Assembly: GCF_025420585.1 (NCBI RefSeq)
Contig: NZ_JAOEGB010000011.1
Span: 1-64,000, forward strand
Length of the DNA: 64,000 bases
Source of the DNA: Planotetraspora sp. A-T 1434
GTDB taxonomy: Bacteria; Actinomycetota; Actinomycetes; Streptosporangiales; Streptosporangiaceae
Direction: 5' to 3'
The notes under the pieces were generated by a model that saw nothing but the letters and a program-made list of their open reading frames with translations, searched no databases and was not told the origin of the DNA. Positions 39,076 through 48,414 of this stretch are shown here, piece after piece (position 1 is the first letter of the stretch; each line of letters starts with the position of its first letter). The translations under genes were made by a program, and so were the position numbers.

Positions 39076-41421
39076 TCATCGAGGGGCATCGTGGTTGTGG
39101 TGTTCGGTGACCCAGGCCGCGATCTGGGCGCGAGAGGTGAAGCCGAGTTTGGCCATGATGTGCTCGACGTGGCCTTCGGCGGTGCGCTGGGAGATCACGA
39201 GTTCTGCGGCGATCTCCTTGTTCGACCGGCCTTGGGCGACGAGTTCGGCGACCTCGCGTTCCCGCCGGGTCAGCCGCGGCATGGCCGGAGCGGCGGCGGG
39301 GGAGGGCTCGGCGGGGGTGGCGGGCGCCTTACCGAGCGCATAGGCCACGGCCGTGTCGGCGGAGTGCTGGGTGCCCCGCAGGTAAGCGGCCTGGAACGCG
39401 CGGTCTCCGAGAACATCCCGGGCCCGCGACTGGCATTGTTCGCTCCACTGGAGAAAGCGGTTGACCCCGAACAGCCGGGCGCCCATCGGCTCCCACAACT
39501 TGTCGCTCATCCCAAGCAGGACGGCGGCGCGCTCCGCGTGACCGTCCGCCATGGCGACCCAGGCCAGCACCTCCACGCAGACCGGGATGCCGAGCTGATC
39601 GCGAATGGCCCACTTGTGGTGAAGGGCTTGTTTCATGTATTCGTCCGCCCGCCGAATGTCGCCCTGGCTCCATACGGCGATGGCGAAGTCCCACAGCGCC
39701 CAAGCCCGCGCCCAGTGCTCGCCGAGGGCCTCGCAGGCCGCCCTGCTCTGCTCGCAAAGCGCGTGGGCGCGTGACACGTCGCCCAGCAGGCCGGCAACCA
39801 TGCCGAGATTGCCCGACGTCAGCGCGCTGAGGGAGTCGCGGGGAGGACCGGGGCCGTGCAACCTGATGGCCTGCTCGAGATACGCCACCGCCTCCGGCAG
39901 CAGGTTCTGGGACCACTTGACCGTCCCGATCCAGTGGTTCGCGCAGGCGCTGGCAAAGTCGTCCCCCAGAGCGTCGGCGAGAGCGATGCACTCGTCGGCG
40001 ATCGACAGGGTCTCGGTCACCTGGCCCAGGGCGAGCGCCTGGAGACTGTTCACCCAGAGCGCCTTGGCGCGTTCACGACTTGGCCCTCCCTCCACGGACA
40101 GCAACCGGTCCAGCCACTGCCGGCCGTCCCAGCTGGCACGGCCGGTCCAGTACCACCACAGGCCGCCCGCCATCCGCAACCCGGTCTTCGCCTCACCCGG
40201 TTCGGTGAGGCAGAAATCCAGCGCCGCCCACACATCGGGCCGCTCGACCTGGAAACGGTCCAGCCACATCGGCTGGCGCGGTCCGAACCAGTCGGCTTCG
40301 GCCTTCTCGATCAATCGCAGGTAATAGTCGCGGTGGCGACGGCGTAGGGTGACCTCCTCGCCGATTTCCGCCAGCCGTTCACGGCCGTACTGGCGGATCG
40401 TCTCAAGCATGCGGTAGCGGCTGTGCGCGCCTTGGCCCCGTCTGGCCAGGATGGATTTGTTCACCAGGTCGGCCAGGCCCAACATCACGTCTTGGGCCGG
40501 CAGGTCGTCGCCGGCGCATACCTCCTCGGCCGCCTCCAGGTCGATGTCTCCGGCGAACACCGACAGTCTGGCCCACAGCGTTCGCTCCAGGTCTGTGCAC
40601 AGATCGAAGCTCCACTCCACCGCGGCCCGCAACGTCTGATGCCGCGGCGGGGCGTCGCGGCTACCCCGCGACAGCAGGCGATAACGGTTGTCCAGCCGCG
40701 CCAGAACCTGCTCCACCGACAGGCTGCGGAGCCACACCGCCGCCAACTCGATGGCCAAGGGGAGTCCGTCCAGCCGCTGGCACAGTTGAGATACCGCGCT
40801 CGCGTTCTGCGGGTCCAGCGCGAAGCCGCACACCGCGGACGCCCGATCCTCGAACAACACCAACGCCTCGTACCGGCGCCCGGCTGCCTCGCCAGGAGAG
40901 CCATGGTCCGAGGTAGGCAGGGTCAACGGCTGAACCGGCCACACATACTCCCCGGTGAGCCCCAGCGGCTCCCGGCTGGTGGCCAGCACCCGCAACCCCG
41001 GCGCGGCCGCGAGCACGATATTGACCAGATGAGCGCAGGAGTCCAGAAGGTGTTCGCAGTTGTCGAGCAGCAAGAGCGATTCCTGGTCTGCCAGGTAGTC
41101 CGCGAGGGCCTCTTCAGGGTCTCGGGCGGAGAAGGTCTCGGGCAGTCCCAGTGCCGCGCTCACCGCTATGCCAACCAGAGACGGGTCACGAAGCTTGGCG
41201 AGTTCGACGAACCAGACGCCGTCCTTGAAAGTCCGCTTGATCTGGCGTGCCACATGTACGGCCAGGCGAGACTTCCCCACTCCCCCGACACCGGTCAAGG
41301 TCACCAAGCGGGCCTCGGTCAGCAGGCCGCGCACGTCAGCCGCCGCCTGCCGGCGACCGACGAAGGTCGTCAAGTCATGCGGGAGAAGGTCTCTTCTTCT
41401 CTGCTGCGCTACGGCTGTCAC
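39076..41421 (-). CDS. LuxR-type regulator with NB-ARC-like ATPase and TPR-like region
   Basis: About 781 aa from GTG 41421 (GAGGCGATTTCG upstream); an ATG at 41574 would add an unlikely extension. The opening LLPHDLTTFVGRRQAAADVR leads to Walker A TLTGVGGVGKSRLAVH, LLLLDNCEHLLDSC (Walker B), and ATSREPLGLTGEYVWPVQPL. This is followed by helical repeats up to about residue 700. The C-terminal LuxR helix-turn-helix reads LTRREREVAELVAQGRSNKE and ISQRTAEGHVEHIMAKLGF. This is the large ATP-binding regulator type common in actinomycetes. The ligand is unknown and no target operon is adjacent. Confidence 0.9.
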   Translation of the reverse strand: MTAVAQQRRRDLLPHDLTTFVGRRQAAADVRGLLTEARLVTLTGVGGVGKSRLAVHVARQIKRTFKDGVWFVELAKLRDPSLVGIAVSAALGLPETFSARDPEEALADYLADQESLLLLDNCEHLLDSCAHLVNIVLAAAPGLRVLATSREPLGLTGEYVWPVQPLTLPTSDHGSPGEAAGRRYEALVLFEDRASAVCGFALDPQNASAVSQLCQRLDGLPLAIELAAVWLRSLSVEQVLARLDNRYRLLSRGSRDAPPRHQTLRAAVEWSFDLCTDLERTLWARLSVFAGDIDLEAAEEVCAGDDLPAQDVMLGLADLVNKSILARRGQGAHSRYRMLETIRQYGRERLAEIGEEVTLRRRHRDYYLRLIEKAEADWFGPRQPMWLDRFQVERPDVWAALDFCLTEPGEAKTGLRMAGGLWWYWTGRASWDGRQWLDRLLSVEGGPSRERAKALWVNSLQALALGQVTETLSIADECIALADALGDDFASACANHWIGTVKWSQNLLPEAVAYLEQAIRLHGPGPPRDSLSALTSGNLGMVAGLLGDVSRAHALCEQSRAACEALGEHWARAWALWDFAIAVWSQGDIRRADEYMKQALHHKWAIRDQLGIPVCVEVLAWVAMADGHAERAAVLLGMSDKLWEPMGARLFGVNRFLQWSEQCQSRARDVLGDRAFQAAYLRGTQHSADTAVAYALGKAPATPAEPSPAAAPAMPRLTRREREVAELVAQGRSNKEIAAELVISQRTAEGHVEHIMAKLGFTSRAQIAAWVTEHHNHDAPR

Positions 41422-41629
41422 CGAAATCGCCTCGTCCGGCCACGAGCGGATCCGCTGTCCTGTACGTGACGGTCCCGCGTCACGAAGGACTTCTTCTTCA
41501 GAGTCACATCGTACGAAAAGAAGTGTCACGGTTTGGGCATGTACGCCCGCATGGGACCGGGCCCCCAACGACATCGGCCAGGCCCGGCGAGTTCCGGGCC
41601 AGACTGGTCCGGCCTCGTGAAAAAGAACA

Positions 41630-41662
41630 ACGCCCGCTTCCTCAACCGAACGAAGCGGGCGT
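41630..41662. terminator. Orphan intrinsic-terminator-like hairpin
   Basis: Perfect 11-bp stem (41630-41640 and 41652-41662) flanked by GAAAAAGAAC on one side. In the minus-strand sense it is followed by a U-rich run. No annotated gene ends here; the LuxR-type gene begins 209 bp further on. Confidence 0.6.
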
Positions 41663-41704
41663 ATCTGTCCTTGCTATGACATCTCGTGATTCAGCCGCAA
41701 TCGC

Positions 41705-41732
41705 GCGATCTCATGTCGACTTGTGAGATTGC
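41705..41732. promoter_or_regulatory. Imperfect 28-bp palindrome centred on GTCGAC
   Basis: Arms GATCTCA/TGTGAGATT around TGTCGACT, about 16 bp upstream of a ribosome site for a 23-codon ORF. It is a possible regulator-binding site. Confidence 0.4.
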
Positions 41733-41748
41733 TGGGATAGGAGGGGAA

Positions 41749-41820
41749 TGACGAGCGAGGGGTCACACGTTAACGGGCCTACGTGTCCGGCCTCAGGGGG
41801 ATCGCTTACCACTTGGTAAC
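41749..41820 (+). CDS. Possible 23-aa peptide
   Basis: ATG 41749 follows AGGAGGGGA, one of the best ribosome sites in the window. It encodes MTSEGSHVNGPTC then PASGGSLTTW and a TAA. The family is unknown. It could be a leader peptide or a short peptide product. The nearby palindrome and the orphan terminator suggest a small independent transcription unit, but chance cannot be excluded. Confidence 0.35.
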
Positions 41821-41948
41821 GATCGGCCATCGGCCGCATCACGTCGCCCGCTCTCCCGTACGGCCGGCCACTTGCCTGCCGTACGGCACCGCAGGGTGGG
41901 CAATCGGTGAATCGGGCTGGCCAGGCCGCGTACGGAAGGATTGGAGCC

Positions 41949-42824
41949 ATGACGGCGAAGGACGGGGACGGCTGGGCCCTTTGCGACCGCGGGCACCAGC
42001 ACTGGGGGCTCCACGGCGCGGCCGGCCTGCTCGCGGTCCATCACACGCTCGACGGCATGCCGTACGTCTTGATGCAGAAAAGGTCCTGGTGGAGCCATCA
42101 CGGCGGGACATGGGGGCTGCCGGGGGGCGCCCGCGACAGCCACGAGGACGCCGTCGCCGGCGCGCTGCGTGAGGCGATGGAAGAGGCGGCGCTGACCGCC
42201 GACCTCCTCCGGGTGCAGGGGGTCTACATCGACGACCATGGCGGCTGGTCCTTCCACACCGTGATCGCCGAGGCGGAGGGCCTGCTCGACGCCGCCCCCG
42301 CCAACGGGGAGAGCACGGACATGCGCTGGGTCGCGGCCGACGAGGTGACGGCGAAGAAGCTGCACCCCGGGTTCGCCGACTCCTGGCCGAAGATCCGGCT
42401 CGCGCTCAGCCCCCTGGTCGTCGTCCTCGACGTGGCCAACATCATCGGGGCGCGGGCCGAGCACGGTTGGTGGAAGGACCGGGCGGGAGCCGCCAACCGG
42501 CTGCTCAACGACCTCCTGCCGCTCGCGTCGGACGGCCTGCGCGTGGCCCCCGACGGCCTGCCGGAGCTGACACGGTGGTTTCCCCGGATCGTCGTGGTCC
42601 TGGAGGGCGCCGCCGCCCGGGGCGCCGACGAGGGGCCCACCCGGCCCGGCATCACGGCCGTGGTCGCGCCGGGCAGCGGTGACGACGCGATCGTGGACGT
42701 CGTCCGCGACACCAGACCCTGGGAGAAGGTGCTCGTGATCACGGCTGACCGTGAGCTCCGTGAGCGCGTGACCACCCTGGGAGCTCTGGTCACCGGCCCC
42801 CGCTGGCTCCTCAGCCAGCTCTGA
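41949..42824 (+). CDS. Nudix hydrolase fused to a NYN/PIN-like domain
   Basis: A 291-aa protein from ATG 41949 (GGAG upstream). Residues 1-150 are Nudix: the Nudix box runs from GGARDSHEDAV to REAMEEAAL and keeps the G-x5-E-x7-RE-x2-EE pattern. Residues about 158-291 look like a NYN/PIN nuclease-type fold: LVVVLDVANIIGARAEHGWW (acidic DxxN), FPRIVVVLEG, VAPGSGDDAIVDVVRD and KVLVITADRELRERV. The combination suggests processing of a nucleotide or RNA end, but no substrate can be deduced. It is followed by an MFS gene. Confidence 0.82.
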   Translation: MTAKDGDGWALCDRGHQHWGLHGAAGLLAVHHTLDGMPYVLMQKRSWWSHHGGTWGLPGGARDSHEDAVAGALREAMEEAALTADLLRVQGVYIDDHGGWSFHTVIAEAEGLLDAAPANGESTDMRWVAADEVTAKKLHPGFADSWPKIRLALSPLVVVLDVANIIGARAEHGWWKDRAGAANRLLNDLLPLASDGLRVAPDGLPELTRWFPRIVVVLEGAAARGADEGPTRPGITAVVAPGSGDDAIVDVVRDTRPWEKVLVITADRELRERVTTLGALVTGPRWLLSQL

Positions 42825-42883
42825 TGCGGCCCGCGACGGGAAGCCCCTGTCCCGGTCGTCGATCGTTGGGTAGTGTGCGGGGC

Positions 42884-44038
42884 ATGACATGGCGACATTG
42901 ATGCTCACCTGAGTCACGACTCGCGGCCCGGCTCTACGCCTACGCGTTCCTCGAAGACTTCGTGCTGCTGTATCCCGTATACGCGGTGCTGTTCGCGGAG
43001 ACCGGGCTGTCTCCCGGCGAGATCTCGTCCCTGTTCGTGATCTGGTCGATCACCGGGATCGTGCTGGAGGTTCCATCCGGTCTGTGGGCCGATGTCGTCT
43101 CCCGTCGGCGGCTGCTCGCCGTCGCCCCGCTTGTCACCGGTGCGGGATACGCCTTGTGGACATTCGTCCCGTCCTATCCCGCTTTCGCGGCCGGTTTCGT
43201 GCTGTGGGGCGCGGGAAGCGCGCTGCGGTCCGGCACACTCCAGGCGCTGGTCTACGAGGAGCTCGCCCGGGCCGGGGCGGCGGACGGCTACGCCCGGCTC
43301 ATCGGCCGTTCGGGAGCGGTCGGCACGACGGCGGTGATGGCCGCGACCGGCCTGGCCGCGCCGGTGCTCGCCGCCGGCGGATACACGGCGGTCGGAGTCG
43401 CCAGCGTTCTGGTGACCCTGCTGGGATCGGCCGTCGGGTGGTCACTGCCCGAGACCAGAACCCGCCCGGAGGAGCACGCGGAGGACACCTCCTATCTCGG
43501 GGTGCTTCGCGACGGCCTCCGTGAGGTGCGGCAGGCGCCCCTGGTCCGCCGCTCCGTCCTGCTGATCTCGGTCATCTCGGTGGCGGATGCGCTGGAGGAG
43601 TACCTCCCGCTGCTCGCCAAGGCGACCGGGGTGACGACCCCCACGGTGCCGTTGCTCGAATTGCTGGTCACGGCGGGCGTCGCGCTCGGTGGTTGGTTCG
43701 CGGGCCGCGGGTCACGCGTGGTCGCTCCCGCTCTGGCCGTGGCCGCCGTGTGTCTCGCGGCCGGGGCGTCCAGCGGGCGGCCCGCCGGGTTCGTCCTCGT
43801 CGCCGTCGCGTACGGGATCTTCCGATGGGCCGTCGCCGCCGCGGAGGCCCGATTGCAGGAACAGATCGCCGACAGGTCCCGCGCGACCGTCACCTCGATG
43901 GCCGGCCTCGGAGTGGAGGTCGTGGCGATACTCGTCTTCGCCGGTTACGCCGTCGGATCGCTCTGGGCCGGACCATGGTTGATCTTCACCGTGGCGGCCC
44001 TGCCGTACCTGCTGATCGCCTTCGCACTGAGGCGGTGA
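42884..44038 (+). pseudogene. MFS transporter with an in-frame UGA after codon five
   Basis: From ATG 42884 the frame reads MTWRH, TGA, then continues without interruption as CSPESRLAARLYAYAFLEDF, VLLYPVYAVLFAETGLSPGE and a full 12-helix MFS protein (LWADVVSRRRLLAVAPLVTG is the loop 2-3 motif). After the TGA the first usable start is GTG 42962, which has no ribosome site and would remove the start of helix 1. The sequence up to that point is coding-like. I therefore read it as a nonsense mutation, or possible read-through or reinitiation. If translation restarts at 42962 the product has 358 aa. Confidence 0.6.
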
Positions 44039-44076
44039 GGCCGAGGACGCTGAGGCGGTGAGGCGCATCCGGGACA

Positions 44077-44164
44077 GCGCAGGACCAGCGCAGGACCAGC
44101 GCAGGACCAGCGCAGGACCAGCGCAGGACCAGCGCGGGACTGGCGCAGGACTGGCGCGGACTAG
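44077..44164. repeat. 11-bp tandem repeat in the MFS/MBL gap
   Basis: Five perfect copies of GCGCAGGACCA (44077-44131) followed by three diverged copies (GCGCGGGACTG type). The last copy runs into the stop codon of the MBL gene. Confidence 0.9.
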
Positions 44165-45009
44165 CGCGGCGGGCCGGGTGTGGGCCGCTGTTGCTGGGTG
44201 CCCGCTCGCCGTACGGGCAGGTGGTAGGTCTCGCCGCGGGTGATGTAGTGCACGAGGTGCGACAGCCCCGCCCGGCTGATGTGGCGCCGGAAGTCCTCGA
44301 GCCCGGAGCTGAACGCCTCGTAGTCGTCGTAGTGCACCGGGATGGCGGAATCGGGCTTGATCAGGTTGAGCCACTCGGCGCCCTGCATGCCGTCCATCGT
44401 CACGAGCACCCCGAAGATCTTCGTGCCGCCGAGGTGGACGACGCCCACGTCGATGTCGGGGAAGCGCTCCGGGATCTCGGACAGGCACGGATCCATGATC
44501 GTGTCACCGCTGATGTGCATGCGGAGGTTGATCTGGCCGCTGTCGCCGAACTCCAGGACGCTGCCCATGACCGGTGGGAGCAGCATCTGCACCGGGCCCG
44601 GCGCGTGCCGCGCCGGTGTGGCGGTGATCTTCAGCGTGTGATCGCCGTGGCGCAGGTTGTGATCTTCCCAGGTCTCCAGGCCGAGGGCGTTGTGGAACCC
44701 CTGATGCCTGAGCCGCTGGGCGGCGTGCGGTGTGGTGATGATCGGCACGCCCTTGTCCAGGCCGCGCCGGGCGATCCGGTCCCAGTGGTCCCCGTGGATG
44801 TGCGACAGGACCACGGCGTCCACCGGAGGCAACTCGCTGACGTCCATCGCGGGATCGGTGCGGCGCCGGGTGGTGATGCCCCAGCCCAGATAGGCCCGCT
44901 GACCTCGATGGAGGAAGTTCGGATCGGTCAGCAGGGTGAAGCCGTGAGACCTGATGATCATGGTGGCGTTTCCGACGAAGAACACGGTGGCGTCCGCTTG
45001 ATCGCGCAT
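44161..45009 (-). CDS. UlaG-like MBL-fold metal-dependent hydrolase
   Basis: A 282-aa metallo-beta-lactamase-fold enzyme. GGAGGAGGACG precedes ATG 45009. Metal ligands are VLSHIHGDHWDR (HxHxDH), TPARHAPG (His) and HISGDT (Asp), then IPVHYDDYEAF (His). The opening TVFFVGNATMIIRSHGFTLL is typical of the UlaG/L-ascorbate-6-phosphate lactonase-like group. The natural substrate is unknown. It stands alone, convergent with the MFS gene. Confidence 0.9.
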   Translation of the reverse strand: MRDQADATVFFVGNATMIIRSHGFTLLTDPNFLHRGQRAYLGWGITTRRRTDPAMDVSELPPVDAVVLSHIHGDHWDRIARRGLDKGVPIITTPHAAQRLRHQGFHNALGLETWEDHNLRHGDHTLKITATPARHAPGPVQMLLPPVMGSVLEFGDSGQINLRMHISGDTIMDPCLSEIPERFPDIDVGVVHLGGTKIFGVLVTMDGMQGAEWLNLIKPDSAIPVHYDDYEAFSSGLEDFRRHISRAGLSHLVHYITRGETYHLPVRRAGTQQQRPTPGPPR

Positions 45010-45222
45010 GGCGTCCTCCTCCCCTTACCATCAGGCTACGCATAAACGGACAAATCCCCCAGTATTGGGGTGGCCGTCACTCCGCAGGAACGGCGTTGAC
45101 ACGCAGCCGGCAGGCTGCCTATATGCGAACCCGCTAATCCGGCAAGGCCGGCTGACCGGCGATCGCGCCGAACCGGCTCGAGGGGATCGGGTGACCGGCG
45201 ACGGGGTCGCGCAGGTGTGAGG

Positions 45223-46041
45223 TTACGGCTTGCGGCCGACGCCGCAGAACTCGTCGACTTCACGGGTAAGGCCGACGTCGGTGGGGCCCGGCCGCCAGAG
45301 CGGGCACGAGACCACGCCTGGCTCGACGATCTCCAGACCATCGAAGTAGCGGGCGATCTGCTCGGGCTTGCGCAGGGTGTACGGAACCGAGCCGCTCGCG
45401 TTCCAGATGGCGATGGCCTCGTCGAACTCCTTGCCCCGGATGACATTGGTGCCGTCGGCGACCACCAGGTGGCTGCCCGAGGGCAGGCCGTCGAGGAGCC
45501 GGCCGACGATCGAGCGGGCCTCGTCCAAGTCGGTGAGGTGCCCGAGGATGTTCAGCAGCATCAGCGCCACGGGCTTGTTGATGTCCAGCGTGGTCCGGCC
45601 GGCGGCCTCCAGGATCTTCTCCGGCTCCCGCAGGTCGGCGTCGACATATTCGGTGACGCCTTCAGGAGCGCCGACGAGGAGGGCGCGGGCGTGGGCCAGG
45701 ACCACCGGGTCGTTGTCGACGTAGACCACCCGCGACTCCGGGGCCACGCGCTGGGCGACTTCGTGGGTGTTGTTCTGGGTCGGGAGCCCCGTGCCGATGT
45801 CCAGGAACTGGCGGATCCCGGCTTCGCCGGCCAGATACTCGACCGCGCGGGCAAGGAAGCCCCGCGAACTACGGGCGATATCGACGATGTCAGGAAAGAT
45901 GCCGCGAAACTGGTCGCCAATCTCGCGGTCGACCTGGAAGTTGTCCTTCCCACCTAGCCAGTAGTTCCAGATTCGGGGTGAGTGGGACACCGTTGTGTCG
46001 ATGCCGGGGGGCGTGGCAGGGGGCAAGGAGCTGTCGGTCAC
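45223..46041 (-). CDS. DUF574 SAM-dependent methyltransferase
   Basis: A 272-aa protein from GTG 46041 (GAGGAG seven bases upstream). It shows the family pattern TTVSHSPRIWNYWLGGKDNF, RAVEYLAGEAGIRQFLDIGT, GLPTQNNTHEVAQRVAPESR, VVYVDNDPVVLAHARALL and a C-terminal EFCGVGRKP. This family is greatly expanded in actinomycetes and has a Rossmann methyltransferase fold; acceptors are unknown. The gene is monocistronic. Confidence 0.93.
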   Translation of the reverse strand: MTDSSLPPATPPGIDTTVSHSPRIWNYWLGGKDNFQVDREIGDQFRGIFPDIVDIARSSRGFLARAVEYLAGEAGIRQFLDIGTGLPTQNNTHEVAQRVAPESRVVYVDNDPVVLAHARALLVGAPEGVTEYVDADLREPEKILEAAGRTTLDINKPVALMLLNILGHLTDLDEARSIVGRLLDGLPSGSHLVVADGTNVIRGKEFDEAIAIWNASGSVPYTLRKPEQIARYFDGLEIVEPGVVSCPLWRPGPTDVGLTREVDEFCGVGRKP

Positions 46042-46162
46042 TGATGCTCTCCTCAACAGCAGGCATTTCCGATCGAATCACCACAAAGTAGATATCAACG
46101 CCCGCCGCTCACGGCGTTTCCCGAACCTGATCGCGATTCGTGATCTATGGAACCCATTTCAT

Positions 46163-46609
46163 TCACGTGCCGGGCCACGCGAAGCGGTGCGTATGGATCC
46201 CGAAGTAGGTGAACGCCTCGGCGCGGGTGACCCCGGGAACCCGTTTAACGTGGTCGTTGAGCACTGCGAGGAGCTCGGCCGGCTCCTTGCATACCACCTC
46301 CACGAACATGTCGAACGAGCCGGAGGTCAGCACCACGTAGATCACGCCGGGCAGCTCGCTGATCCGGTCGGCGACGGTGTGCACGTCGTCGTCGACGCGC
46401 ACACCGATCAGGGCCATGACCGGCAGGCCCAGCGCCATCGGGTCGGTCACCCCGACGATCTGCACGACGCCCTCGTCCCTTAGCCGTTGCACGCGCTGCC
46501 GTACGGCAGGCGCGGAGAGCCCGGTCGCCTCGGCCAGCGCGGTGTAGGAGATCCGGCCGTCCTGCTGCAGTTCTCGGAGCACGATCCGATCGATCTCGTC
46601 GAGGTTCAT
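46163..46609 (-). CDS. Lrp/AsnC-family regulator
   Basis: A 148-aa protein: LDEIDRIVLRELQQDGRISY, ALAEATGLSAPAVRQRVQRL (recognition helix) and RDEGVVQIVGVTDP. An RAM ligand domain follows (LPVMALIGVRVDDDVHTVAD, SGSFDMFVEVVC). Typical full length. It lies downstream of the aminotransferase on the same strand (157-bp gap) and probably regulates it in response to an amino acid. Confidence 0.93.
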   Translation of the reverse strand: MNLDEIDRIVLRELQQDGRISYTALAEATGLSAPAVRQRVQRLRDEGVVQIVGVTDPMALGLPVMALIGVRVDDDVHTVADRISELPGVIYVVLTSGSFDMFVEVVCKEPAELLAVLNDHVKRVPGVTRAEAFTYFGIHTHRFAWPGT

Positions 46610-46766
46610 CCGCGGACCCCGCTCCCGCCACGGCCGACCGTGCCTCCACCGGGACCGACCGTGCCCACACCAAGACCGAGCGTGGCCCCACTGATGCGGA
46701 CAGTGCTCACACCGGAAGGAACAGTGCCGCCAGGGAGCCGGACCACGCTCCGCGCCGCCGTACGGC

Positions 46767-48122
46767 TCATCCGACGAGGTCCGACACGGCCGCCGCGAAG
46801 ACCTCGTGGTGACGGTCCACGTCGGCCTCGGTGGTGGCGGGGCACATCAGCGCCATGTTGTGGAACGGCGTGAGCAGCACGCCCCGGTTGGCGAGATAGA
46901 CGTGCAGGTAGTCGTCCAGGTCGGGGTCGCCCGCGGCGTTCGACTCTCCACCGTCGCGCGGGGCCGGGTTCGTGAAGCGATACTCCGCCCGCGCCCCGAG
47001 CTGGGTGACCGACCACGGCAGCGCGTGGTCGTCGATGACGGCCTGGACGCCCTTGGTGAAGCGGGTGGCCAGCTCGGTCATTCCGGTGAAGGCGTCGTCG
47101 GTCAGCACGTGCTCCAGGGTGGCCCGCATGGCGGCGACGGAGAGCGCGTTGCCGGCGAGCGTGCCGCCGACGCCGCCCATGTCGATCAGGTCGAGGCCGC
47201 TCATGCCCTCGATCCGAGCCGCCACCTCGGCGGACAGGCCGTACCCGCCGCTGGGGATGCCCCCGCCGATGGCCTTGCCGATCGTGACGATGTCGGGCTC
47301 CAGCCCCCATGCCCCCGTGCAGCCGCCGGGGCCGGCGGAGAACGTGTGGGTCTCGTCGTTGATCAGCAGCGTGCCGTACCTCCTGGTCAGCTCGCGCACG
47401 CCGTCGAGGTAACCGGGCTCCGGGAGCACGATGCCGATGTTGGTGAGGGCGGGCTCCATGAGCACGGCGGCGACGTCGCCGTGGGCCAGCTCGCGCTCGA
47501 GGGACGGCAGGTCGTTGAACTCCACGACGCGCGAGGTCACGGTCGGGTCGACGGGAGCGCCGACGTTGCCCTCACGGGAGACCTGCTCGCCGTCCGGGCC
47601 CACCACGAGGAGGACCTCGTCGACGCTGCCGTGGTAGCAGTAGCTGTTGACGAGGATCTTGGGCCGGCCGGTGATCGCCCGGGCCAGGCGGATGGCCCAC
47701 CGGTTGGCGTCGGTCGCGGTGAGCGAGAAGCTCCAGTACGGCAGGCCGAAGCGGCGGCCGAGCTCAGCGCCGACCCAGGTCGCGTCCTCGGTCGGCATCA
47801 TCACCGTCGCGCCGCCGAGGCGGGCGAACCGCTCGGCCACAGCGTCCACGGTGGCCTGCGGGGAGTGCCCCGCCATGGCTCCGGTGTCGCCCAGGCAGAG
47901 ATCGACGTACTCGTGGCCGTCCACGTCGGTGACCCGCGCGCCGCGCGCCTCCGCCAGGTAGAGCGGGAAGCCGGCGGCGGTCTTGTTCATCCAGGTCATC
48001 GGAACGCCGCCGAACAGGTGGGCCCGCGCCTGCTCGTAGGCGGCGGCCGAGCGCGGGTTGCGCTCCCGGAACGTGCGGCGCTCGCGGTCGAGGAGGTCGG
48101 CGAGATGAGTACGGTCGAACAT
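46767..48122 (-). CDS. Class III PLP-dependent aminotransferase
   Basis: A 451-aa transaminase (glutamate-1-semialdehyde mutase/omega-transaminase-like). The PLP Lys is in IVTIGKAIGGGIPSGGYG. The phosphate/aldimine region reads LLINDETHTFSAGPGG (catalytic Asp variant NDE). The N-terminal part reads GGVPMTWMNKTAAGFPLYLA, VTDVDGHEYVDLCLGDTGAM and FSLTATDANRWAIRLARAIT. Probably uses an amino-acid or amine substrate. Paired with the Lrp gene, which fits an amino-acid catabolic role. Confidence 0.9.
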   Translation of the reverse strand: MFDRTHLADLLDRERRTFRERNPRSAAAYEQARAHLFGGVPMTWMNKTAAGFPLYLAEARGARVTDVDGHEYVDLCLGDTGAMAGHSPQATVDAVAERFARLGGATVMMPTEDATWVGAELGRRFGLPYWSFSLTATDANRWAIRLARAITGRPKILVNSYCYHGSVDEVLLVVGPDGEQVSREGNVGAPVDPTVTSRVVEFNDLPSLERELAHGDVAAVLMEPALTNIGIVLPEPGYLDGVRELTRRYGTLLINDETHTFSAGPGGCTGAWGLEPDIVTIGKAIGGGIPSGGYGLSAEVAARIEGMSGLDLIDMGGVGGTLAGNALSVAAMRATLEHVLTDDAFTGMTELATRFTKGVQAVIDDHALPWSVTQLGARAEYRFTNPAPRDGGESNAAGDPDLDDYLHVYLANRGVLLTPFHNMALMCPATTEADVDRHHEVFAAAVSDLVG

Positions 48123-48414
48123 TGTTCACTGCCTCAGAAAAGATCGCGCAAAACCGTCTTCATGACGGAATCTGAAGTCAACATACACCAGCACGTTCGA
48201 TCCTTCACCCAGGCGTCAGAGAGCGGAGGGCGCGTGGGTGGTGAGGGTGCGTGGGTGGTGGTGCGCCGATGGCCGCACGCCGCGCCTGGACCAGGACCAC
48301 ATGTCCGCACTTCTCGACGCCCGCGAGGCGTACGGCGAACACGCGGCCACCGCGGCACGCTGAGGGAGACTCCGCTGGAGGTCTCCGCGGCCAGTTGGAG
48401 CACGAGCGGCGCGA

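Noticed and set aside
44077-44164. CRISPR-like array or clustered operator
   Set aside because: Contiguous 11-mers without spacers; decay at one end indicates a minisatellite.
48290-48362. Short plus-strand ORF (MSALLDAREAYGEHAATAAR) upstream of the MarR gene
   Set aside because: Protein-like by eye but without a ribosome site or recognisable family; too short to support.
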